DNA from: Lentzea atacamensis
Lineage (GTDB): Bacteria; Actinomycetota; Actinomycetes; Mycobacteriales; Pseudonocardiaceae
Reading direction: 5' to 3'
Assembly: GCF_003269295.1 (NCBI RefSeq)
Contig: NZ_QLTT01000008.1
Coordinates: 1-64,000 of the forward strand
Length of the DNA: 64,000 nt
The notes under the pieces were generated by a model that was not told the DNA's origin, did no database searches, and worked only from the letters and a program-made list of their open reading frames with translations. The translations under genes were made by a program, and so were the position numbers. Shown here piece after piece: positions 43,719 through 51,616 of this stretch (position 1 is its first letter; each line of letters opens with the position of its first letter).

Positions 43719-44776
43719 GCCCGTGCGGCGACCAGTCGCGGCAGATCGCGGGTCACCTCGACGAGGAACCACGCGGGCAGCACGGGGTTGCCGTTGTCGT
43801 CGGCCGCGATCACCATCTGCGCGATCTCCAGCGACAGCTCGGCCAGTTCCAGCAGCAGCGCCTTGCCGCGGTGCGCGAGCTGCTTGCCCGCCGCCGGCGC
43901 GTGCGCCTTGTCGTGCGGCAGCTCCTTCACCAGCCGGGCGCGGAACGCCTCGGCCAGGAAGTACAGCAGGTCGCGGTCTCCCGGCGCCGACGGCCAGCGG
44001 GCGTCCCCGCGCAGCACGGCCTCCAGCCCGTACGCGTGGCGCACGGTCTTCACGAACGCCTTGAACATCGACGCGTGGTTCGCGGTGACCGTGCCGAACG
44101 CCAGCACCCCTAGCAGCTCCTCGGAGACGTCCTCGCCGAACGAGTGCAGTGCGTCGGACAGCATGTGCCAGCCGCGCGGCGTGGAGAACGTCTCCTCGAC
44201 CTTCGGTGCCGTGCTCCACAGGTGGTCCGGGCGCTGGGTGAGGTACTCGAGCACCCATGGGTGGATGTCGTTCTCACGCGCCCATGCCAGCCAGTCCTTC
44301 GCCGACGCGGTGAGGTGCACGTGGACCATGCGGTTCACGAGCGCGGACGCCATCGGGCGTGCCAGGGCGTTGTCGACGGCCCGGTTGCCGGCGCCGATCA
44401 CGATCGAGCCCTTCGGCAGCTCGTAGGAACCGATGCGGCGGTCGAGGATCAGCGAGTAGAACGCCTTCTGCACCTCGGGGCTGCTCGCGTTGAGCTCGTC
44501 GAGGAAGAGGCAGTACGGGTCGTGGCGGGCGATGGACTCCGGCGGGGCGAACCGGGATCGGCCACCGACCAGTTCCGGAACCCCGATGAGGTCTTCCGGA
44601 GCGAGCTGCGTGCCCAGCATCGTCACGCACTCGAGGCCCAGCTCGGTCGCGAACTCGCGGACGAGCGAGGACTTGCCGATACCCGGTGCTCCCCAGAGGA
44701 AGACCGGTCGGACGACGGCTACGTGCAGCAGCACCTCCGGAAGCTGGGCTGGTGTCACGGTGACTGTGGATCTCAT
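43715..44776 (-). CDS. MoxR-type AAA+ ATPase
   Basis: A 353-aa AAA+ protein with Walker A WGAPGIGKSS, Walker B YCLFLDELNAS, and sensor 1 IVIGAGNRAVDNA followed by an Arg finger in VNRMVHVHL. ATG 44776 (MRSTVTVTPAQ) is preferred over an upstream in-frame codon. It is the first gene of a five-gene overlapping operon: ATPase, VWA/DUF2201, DUF3800, methyltransferase, ABM protein. Confidence 0.88.
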   Translation of the reverse strand: MRSTVTVTPAQLPEVLLHVAVVRPVFLWGAPGIGKSSLVREFATELGLECVTMLGTQLAPEDLIGVPELVGGRSRFAPPESIARHDPYCLFLDELNASSPEVQKAFYSLILDRRIGSYELPKGSIVIGAGNRAVDNALARPMASALVNRMVHVHLTASAKDWLAWARENDIHPWVLEYLTQRPDHLWSTAPKVEETFSTPRGWHMLSDALHSFGEDVSEELLGVLAFGTVTANHASMFKAFVKTVRHAYGLEAVLRGDARWPSAPGDRDLLYFLAEAFRARLVKELPHDKAHAPAAGKQLAHRGKALLLELAELSLEIAQMVIAADDNGNPVLPAWFLVEVTRDLPRLVAARA

Positions 44777-44823
44777 CGCAGGTGAGGATGCCCGACCCGG
44801 GGTGTTCCGGTCGCGCGAATTTG

Positions 44824-44853
44824 TTGACAGGAGCAGTGGTCTAGTGCTGTGAT
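44824..44853 (+). promoter_or_regulatory. possible promoter of the GH5 cellulase gene
   Basis: A perfect -35 TTGACA (44824-44829) is followed after 18 bases by TGTGAT (44848-44853), a poor -10. The start point would be near 44860, just before the palindrome at 44869. Confidence 0.4.
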
Positions 44854-44868
44854 TCAACGCACATCAGA

Positions 44869-44883
44869 TAGGAAAGCTTCCTA
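44869..44883. promoter_or_regulatory. palindromic operator-like site before the GH5 gene
   Basis: TAGGAAAGCTTCCTA has perfect 6-base arms TAGGAA and TTCCTA around AGC and lies 48 bases before the start codon in an AT-rich patch. It is not the CebR site TGGGAGCGCTCCCA. The binding protein is unknown. Confidence 0.4.
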
Positions 44884-44930
44884 ACTAAATTGCCGCCACC
44901 CTGCTGTTCCTCATCACAGGAGGCACCCCT

Positions 44931-46613
44931 GTGGCCAGATCCCTGTTCCTGGTTCTACCAGCAGCTCTAGCGCTCGCCGTCCCGGCCGTCGCGGTCGCCG
45001 CCCCCGTCCAGTACCAGGCGGAGAACGCGACCGTCTCGAACGGGCTCGTGGAGTCCAACCACTCCGGCTTCACCGGCACGGGCTTCGTCAACTACGACAA
45101 CGAGGTCGGCAGCTACGTCGAGTTCACCGTGAGCTCGCCCAGCGCGGGCCCGGCGACGCTCACGTTCCGGTTCGCCAACGGCACCACGGCGAACCGCCCG
45201 ATGGACATCGCGGTGAACGGCTCGCTGGCGGCGGACGAGCTCTCGTTCCCCGGCACGGGCGCCTGGACGTCGTGGCAGACCCGCACCACCACGGTGAACC
45301 TGAACGCGGGCACCAACACGATCAAGGCGACCGCCACCACGTCCAACGGCGGCCCGAACGTCGACCGGCTCGACGTCGAACCCCCGTCCGGCCCGCCGGA
45401 CACGATCGCCCCGTCCACCCCGGGCAACCTGCGTTCGACGGCCAAGACCTCGTCGTCGATCACGCTGGCGTGGGACGCGTCCACCGACAACGTGGGTGTG
45501 ACGTCGTACGTGCTGTCCAACGGCCAGACCGCGACCGGCACCACGCACACCGTGAGCGGCCTGACCCCGAACACCTCGTACACGTTCACCGTGCAGGCGC
45601 GTGACGCGGCGGGCAACCTGTCCGGTGCGTCCAACCCGGTCACCGTGACCACCTCGGCGCCGTCCACCGGGCGTCCGGCCGAGGTCAACGGTCAGCTGCG
45701 GGTGTGCGGTGTGCAGCTGTGCAACCAGTACGGCAACCCGATCCAGCTGCGCGGCATGAGCACCCACGGCATCCAGTGGTTCAACGGGTGCAACAAGTCC
45801 GCGTGGTGGGACGCGCTCGTCAACGACTGGAACGCGGACTTCATCCGCGTCGCCATGTACGTGGCCGCCGGTGAGGACGGCTACGAGACGAACCCGCGCT
45901 ACTTCACCGACCTGATGCACAGCTACATCGAAGAGGCCACGCGCCGCGGCATCTACGTGCTGATCGACTGGCATCAGCTCGACCCCGGTGACCCGAACGT
46001 CTACACCGCGAAGGCCAAGACGTTCTTCCGGGAGATCGCCGAGCGCCACAAGAACAAGACGAACCTGATCTACGACATCGCGAACGAGCCGAACAACGTG
46101 TCGTGGTCGAGGGTCAAGGCCTACGCCGAGGAGATGATCCCGGTCATCCGCGCCATCGACTCGGACAGCCTCATCGTCTCGGGCACGCACGGCTGGTCGA
46201 CGTTCGGCTACTCGGACGGCGAGGACCCGTCGGTGGTGCTGAACAACCGGGTGAACGCGACGAACTTCATGTACTCGTTCCACTTCTACGCGAAGTCCCA
46301 CAGGGACGGGCACCTCGCCGCGCTGGACCGAGTGTCCAGCCAGGTACCGGTGTTCGTGACCGAGTTCGGCACGCAGGAGGCGACTGGTGACGGTTCGAAC
46401 GACTTCACCATGGCGCAGAAGTACATCGACCTGATGGCCCGCAAGAAGATCTCCTGGGCCAACTGGAACTACTCCGACGACTTCAGGTCGGGCGCGGTGT
46501 TCAAGACCGGAACCTGTTCGGGCAGCACGTTCGCCGGAACAGGTGTGCTGAAGCCGGCGGGTGTCTGGGTGCGTGATCGAGTGCGCACTCCTGACAACTT
46601 CCCAACCGGATGA
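44931..46613 (+). CDS. secreted GH5 cellulase with CBM and fibronectin III domain
   Basis: A 560-aa exported protein. A signal peptide ends at VAVAAPVQ, then comes a CBM6/35-like beta domain (about 27-150, with VQYQAENATVSNG and GSYVEFTVSSP). A fibronectin III domain follows (about 160-245, ITLAWDASTDNVGV), then a GH5 catalytic domain (about 255-550). GH5 motifs are RGMSTHGIQWF, LIDWHQLDPG, YDIANEPN (acid/base Glu about 386) and VTEFGTQ (nucleophile Glu about 478). An endo-beta-1,4-glucanase is expected. GTG 44931 follows an AGGAGG ribosome site. Confidence 0.92.
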   Translation: MARSLFLVLPAALALAVPAVAVAAPVQYQAENATVSNGLVESNHSGFTGTGFVNYDNEVGSYVEFTVSSPSAGPATLTFRFANGTTANRPMDIAVNGSLAADELSFPGTGAWTSWQTRTTTVNLNAGTNTIKATATTSNGGPNVDRLDVEPPSGPPDTIAPSTPGNLRSTAKTSSSITLAWDASTDNVGVTSYVLSNGQTATGTTHTVSGLTPNTSYTFTVQARDAAGNLSGASNPVTVTTSAPSTGRPAEVNGQLRVCGVQLCNQYGNPIQLRGMSTHGIQWFNGCNKSAWWDALVNDWNADFIRVAMYVAAGEDGYETNPRYFTDLMHSYIEEATRRGIYVLIDWHQLDPGDPNVYTAKAKTFFREIAERHKNKTNLIYDIANEPNNVSWSRVKAYAEEMIPVIRAIDSDSLIVSGTHGWSTFGYSDGEDPSVVLNNRVNATNFMYSFHFYAKSHRDGHLAALDRVSSQVPVFVTEFGTQEATGDGSNDFTMAQKYIDLMARKKISWANWNYSDDFRSGAVFKTGTCSGSTFAGTGVLKPAGVWVRDRVRTPDNFPTG

Positions 46614-46619
46614 CCAATC

Positions 46620-46637
46620 CTGGCCGCTGACCTGGGT

Positions 46638-46653
<16 letters not shown>
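46620..46653. terminator. bidirectional terminator hairpin
   Basis: Perfect 15-base arms (CTGGCCGCTGACCTG and its complement) with the loop GGTT, between the GH5 stop and the end of the convergent glutamate-cysteine ligase gene, whose last codons it contains. Confidence 0.8.
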
Positions 46654-48116
<1,463 letters not shown>

Positions 48117-48251
48117 GGTGGCCTCCCGACGGTCGAGGGTTCACCCCACCACTGTGCACCATGGTTGATCAATCCGACACCCGTGTGTCACGTTCCGGGA
48201 CGGCGGGCCGCCCGGGGGACGACCCGCTGTCACAGGTTGAACGTCCAGTCG

Positions 48252-48722
48252 TCAGGCGGAGCGGATGGTCCAGTACGTCGCCGACCCGCAGGATGCCGGG
48301 CCGACGGCCTGGCTGGAGCCGCCGTTGTTGTGCGCGCAGATGCCTGTGGTCTGGTGCCTGATCTGGGTTCGCGTGGTGCCGTTGGTGGCCCAGTTGGTGC
48401 CGCCGGCCGCGCAGTTCGTGGTGGTGAGAATCCTCGAGCCGTCAGAGGTCAGGCAGCGCCGGGTTGCCACGTTCCTGAACTTGCCCGTCGCGTAGTTGTC
48501 CCACTGCTGGTTGCGCGTTCCGTTGCAGTCGTGCGTGTAGACCGAGCCTGCGGAGTTGGAGTCCAGGCAGCGCCCGGTGCCCCCGTGCGTGATCCTGTGC
48601 ACGGCCGCGATGCCGACGTCGTCCCCTGCCACGGCGGTTCCCGGCGCGATCAAAAGCGTCGCCGCCGCGGCGACCACCGCGCCCACTCCCTTGATTCGCC
48701 GGGCCATTCCCTTGAATTCCAT
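48252..48722 (-). CDS. secreted ricin-type beta-trefoil lectin
   Basis: A 156-aa exported protein with a signal peptide (AAAATLLIAPGTAVAG) and one ricin-B beta-trefoil. The repeats carry GRCLDSN, RCLTSDG and GICAHN, each with Q/N-x-W-like ends such as NQQWDNY. It should bind glycans and has no catalytic domain. AGGGG about 10 bases upstream supports ATG 48722. The promoter carries three SARP-type heptamers. Confidence 0.88.
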   Translation of the reverse strand: MEFKGMARRIKGVGAVVAAAATLLIAPGTAVAGDDVGIAAVHRITHGGTGRCLDSNSAGSVYTHDCNGTRNQQWDNYATGKFRNVATRRCLTSDGSRILTTTNCAAGGTNWATNGTTRTQIRHQTTGICAHNNGGSSQAVGPASCGSATYWTIRSA

Positions 48723-48772
48723 GTGGTGTTTCCCCTTTGTGAGAGTTGCGGAGTTCCTGCGATCTGAAGGAA

Positions 48773-48816
48773 ACGCTATGGAGGTGCTCTACACACCATC
48801 TACATTCGATCTACAG
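48773..48816 (-). promoter_or_regulatory. SARP-type promoter of the lectin gene
   Basis: On the plus strand TCTACAC (48788), TCTACAT (48799) and TCTACAG (48810) repeat at exactly 11 bp. Read on the minus strand they are CTGTAGA, ATGTAGA and GTGTAGA, and the last ends 9 bases before the -10 box TAGCGT (48778-48773). SARP regulators bind such direct repeats just upstream of -10 boxes, in place of a normal -35. Confidence 0.7.
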
Positions 48817-48851
48817 CAAGTTTCCAATGCGGATGGATTCCGCACGGAAAT

Positions 48852-48882
48852 GTGGCCGGCCGTCGTGGAGACGGCCGGCCAC
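48852..48882. terminator. terminator of the wall-lytic operon
   Basis: Perfect 13-base arms GTGGCCGGCCGTC and GACGGCCGGCCAC with the loop GTGGA, 11 bases after the stop of the lysozyme-like gene. Confidence 0.75.
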
Positions 48883-48893
48883 GGGTGGATCTG

Positions 48894-50057
48894 CTAGTTC
48901 GCGGCCAGGTCCCAGCCCGTCCAGCCCGACCCGACCTGCGTGCCGGTCCCGAATCCGCCGTTCCCGGTCCCCAGCCACTGCCAGAGCGTGTTGTCCGAGG
49001 TCCGGATTGCGACGAGGTCGGCCTTGTTGTCCCCGTTGACGTCCATCGACGTCATCTGCCGGAACCCGTTCCAGCCGGACCCGACCTGCACCGCGGTGGC
49101 GAAGTCGGCACCGCTGCGCTTCCAGAAGTAGAGCTCGCCGGAGCTGTTGGTCGCCCAGATGTCGCCATCGCTGTCTCCGTCGGCGTCCGCGGCGGTGTGC
49201 CGGAACAGGCTCGCCCAGCCGGCGCCGACGAGGTCGCGCTCGGCGAACCTGCCGCTGCCGCGTCCGACGTAGAGGTACATGTTGCCGCCGTCGCGGGCCA
49301 GGATGTCCGCCCGGTTGTCGCCGTTGACGTCGCCGAACGCCACGTTCTCCATGGCCGCCCAGCCGGTGCCGACGGTCTGCGCCGAGCCGAAGGTGCCGTT
49401 GCCCTGGTTGTACCAGTAGTAGAGCGTGCCGCTGCCGATGGCCCACAGGTCGGCCCAGCCGTCGGCGTTGGAGTCGCCGATGCCGATCTTCGAGAACCCG
49501 CCCCAGCCGGGACCGAGCCGGGCGCCGGCCATGAAACCGCCGCCGGCCTTGCCCTTGTAGATCCACGCCGTGCCGGACGGGTCGACGCCCAGCGCGTCGT
49601 CGTACTTGTCGCCGTTCACGCTCTTCGCCGGCAGCACGGGGGCAGGCGCGGCGCCGATTGCCGTGCGGGCGTCGTCCATGAACTGCTTGTAGGAGCCCGA
49701 CTTGTAGGTCGACCACGGCGTCCAGTCGGTGCCCTGGTCGGAGATCCGGTACGCCTCCTTCGCGTTGCACGCGGCGTTGTAGGCGCAGGAGTCGCTGACC
49801 TCGCTGTGCCAGTAGTCGTTGATCTGCCAGAGGCCTCGGTCGACCGAGTTGTGGCTGTCGCTGTTCACATACCGGGCGGACGGGTCGCAACGGGACTCCG
49901 CCATCCCGACCGCCACCGCGACGACGAGCTTCTCACCGGAGAACCCCGCGTTACGGCCGTTGGACACGCACAGGTCGATGTCACCGGCGGCCTGAGCGGG
50001 CAGCACAACGCCCGTGCACAACGCGGCCGCCACCAGAAGTCCGGAAAGGATCCTCAT
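48894..50057 (-). CDS. secreted lysozyme-like enzyme with FG-GAP propeller
   Basis: A 387-aa exported protein. A signal peptide ends at LPAQAAGD. A lysozyme/transglycosylase-like domain (about 25-145) has the catalytic-type Glu in AVGMAESRCDP and the GLWQIND motif. A seven-bladed FG-GAP/VCBS propeller follows (about 155-387) with repeated DxNxDGxxD calcium loops (DSNADGWADL, DVNGDNRADI). The propeller is near-identical to that of the M23 enzyme encoded just upstream. It should cut peptidoglycan glycan strands outside the cell. ATG 50057 overlaps the upstream stop by one base. Confidence 0.85.
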   Translation of the reverse strand: MRILSGLLVAAALCTGVVLPAQAAGDIDLCVSNGRNAGFSGEKLVVAVAVGMAESRCDPSARYVNSDSHNSVDRGLWQINDYWHSEVSDSCAYNAACNAKEAYRISDQGTDWTPWSTYKSGSYKQFMDDARTAIGAAPAPVLPAKSVNGDKYDDALGVDPSGTAWIYKGKAGGGFMAGARLGPGWGGFSKIGIGDSNADGWADLWAIGSGTLYYWYNQGNGTFGSAQTVGTGWAAMENVAFGDVNGDNRADILARDGGNMYLYVGRGSGRFAERDLVGAGWASLFRHTAADADGDSDGDIWATNSSGELYFWKRSGADFATAVQVGSGWNGFRQMTSMDVNGDNKADLVAIRTSDNTLWQWLGTGNGGFGTGTQVGSGWTGWDLAAN

Positions 50058-51382
50058 CAGTTCACCGCCAGGGTGAAGCCGGCCCAGCCGCTGCCGATCT
50101 GGGTGGCCTTGCCGAACGTGCCGGCGCCACCGCCCAGCCACTGCCAGAGCGTGTTGTCGGACGTGCGGATGGCCACGAGGTCGGCCTTCGAGTCGCCGTT
50201 GACGTCCATAGCCACCAGCTGGCGGAACCCGTTCCAGCCGGAGCCGACCTGCGCCGCGGTGGCGTAGCCGTCGGCGGTCTTCTTCCAGAAGTAGAGATCA
50301 CCGGCGGAGTTGGTCGCCCAGATGTCGCCGTCGCCGTCCGCGTCGGCGTCCCCCGCCGTGTGCCTGAGCAGACCCGACCAGCCCTCACCGAGCAGCGACC
50401 GCGCGGCGAACGCGCCGCCGCCCTGGCCGGTGTAGACGTACATCTTGCCGCCGTCACGGGCGAGGATGTCGGTCTTGTTGTCGGCGTTGATGTCCACAAA
50501 GGACACGTATTCGAACGCGCCCCAGCCGGGGCCGACCTCCTGCGCCGTGCTGAACGTGGCGTTGCCGCGGTTGTTCCAGTAGTAGAGGGTGCCGTTGCCG
50601 ACGGCGAACAGGTCCGCCCAGCCGTCGCCGTTCGAGTCGTTGATCGCGATGCGGCTGAACGCGCCCCAGCCGGCGCCCAGGCGCACGGCGGCGCTGAAGC
50701 CACCACCGGACCTGCCGTAGTAGACCCACGCGACGCCCTCGGAGTCGACGCCGATCGCGTCGTCGTACTTGTCGCCGTTGATGCTCTTGGCCGCCTTGTT
50801 GAGCGTGCCGCAGTTCTGGCTCACGTACGTCTCGGTGCCCGCGGCGTAGTCGAACGCGTCACCGTGGAACGAGGCGGGCCGGATGTAGTCGGGGTAGCTC
50901 TGGCCGCTGCCCCGGTTGCGGAACTCGAAGTGCAGGTGCGCGGAGAGCCCGGAGGTGTTGCCGTCGGTGTTGCCGACCGTGCCGATCACGTCTCCCTGCC
51001 GCACGACGTCGTTGAGGTGCACGGACTTCTTGTCGAGGTGGGCGTACAGCGTCGAGTAGCCGCCGCCGTGGTCGATCTCCACGTAGTTGCCGTAGGCGGA
51101 GGTTTCGCCGCCCTCCCACCGCACGGTGCCCGCCGCCGCGGCCAGCACCGGCTCACCGAGATCCTCGTTGCCCGTGGTGCCGGACATGTTCCAGTCGATC
51201 TCGTTGTTGCGGTGCGCGCTGCTGGAGCCCGAGTCGCCCTTCCAGGACGTGCCGCAGATGAACGGCAGCTCGAGCGCGGGAGCGGCGGCCTGGGCGGTGG
51301 GCGGGGCGAGTGCCAGCGCAATCGCGGCCACGGCGACGCCGATGACCGCTCTGCCGATTCTGGAAGACATCACGGAATCCAT
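50057..51382 (-). CDS. secreted M23 metallopeptidase with FG-GAP propeller
   Basis: A 441-aa exported protein. Signal peptide residues are 1-34; the M23 (lysostaphin-type) domain spans about 50-190. Zinc and catalytic motifs are HRNNEIDWNMSG, YSTLYAHLDKKSV and LSAHLHFEFR. The FG-GAP propeller at about 205-441 is paralogous to that of the next gene. M23 enzymes cut peptide cross-bridges of peptidoglycan, so this operon supplies both a peptidase and a muramidase-like activity with the same substrate-targeting propeller. It starts at ATG 51382 downstream of three SARP-type heptamers. Confidence 0.9.
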   Translation of the reverse strand: MDSVMSSRIGRAVIGVAVAAIALALAPPTAQAAAPALELPFICGTSWKGDSGSSSAHRNNEIDWNMSGTTGNEDLGEPVLAAAAGTVRWEGGETSAYGNYVEIDHGGGYSTLYAHLDKKSVHLNDVVRQGDVIGTVGNTDGNTSGLSAHLHFEFRNRGSGQSYPDYIRPASFHGDAFDYAAGTETYVSQNCGTLNKAAKSINGDKYDDAIGVDSEGVAWVYYGRSGGGFSAAVRLGAGWGAFSRIAINDSNGDGWADLFAVGNGTLYYWNNRGNATFSTAQEVGPGWGAFEYVSFVDINADNKTDILARDGGKMYVYTGQGGGAFAARSLLGEGWSGLLRHTAGDADADGDGDIWATNSAGDLYFWKKTADGYATAAQVGSGWNGFRQLVAMDVNGDSKADLVAIRTSDNTLWQWLGGGAGTFGKATQIGSGWAGFTLAVN

Positions 51383-51399
51383 TTCTCTCGCGGTGGAGG

Positions 51400-51416
51400 T
51401 GGTCAGACCCTGACCA
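51400..51416 (-). promoter_or_regulatory. inverted repeat in the leader of the M23 gene
   Basis: TGGTCAG and CTGACCA flank ACC, a perfect 7-base palindrome 18 bases upstream of the start codon and downstream of the predicted transcription start. It could be an RNA hairpin or an operator. Confidence 0.4.
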
Positions 51417-51447
51417 AATGCCGGTGCTTTCCGGCGATCTGCGAGAA

Positions 51448-51491
51448 AATTTATGGAGCCGATCTACACGGCCTCTACACGTCATCTACAG
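51448..51491 (-). promoter_or_regulatory. SARP-type promoter of the wall-lytic operon
   Basis: Plus-strand heptamers TCTACAC (51463), TCTACAC (51474) and TCTACAG (51485) repeat at exactly 11 bp. On the minus strand the last repeat ends 9 bases before TAAATT (51453-51448), the -10 box. The spacing is the same as at the lectin promoter. The site also lies 126 bases upstream of the divergent SARP gene and could serve autoregulation. Confidence 0.72.
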
Positions 51492-51616
51492 CATTTCTCG
51501 CCCCGCATGTGGTGAACGCCCGGCGAATGTCAGCCTTTTGGCACTGTTTGTGCATCTTCCGGCCCGCCGACCTGCTGCTACGATCCGAAGCCGGTGGCCG
51601 GTCAGGGTGGGGAGCC

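Noticed and set aside
42105..44258. 717-codon frame as one long VWA protein
   Set aside because: The first 180 codons are the shadow of the MoxR gene. ATG 43718 overlaps that gene's stop and begins the DUF2201 domain.
48788..48816. Short direct repeats as a CRISPR-like array
   Set aside because: The units are 7 bases at 11-bp period, far too short for CRISPR. The same pattern before other genes identifies a protein-binding site.
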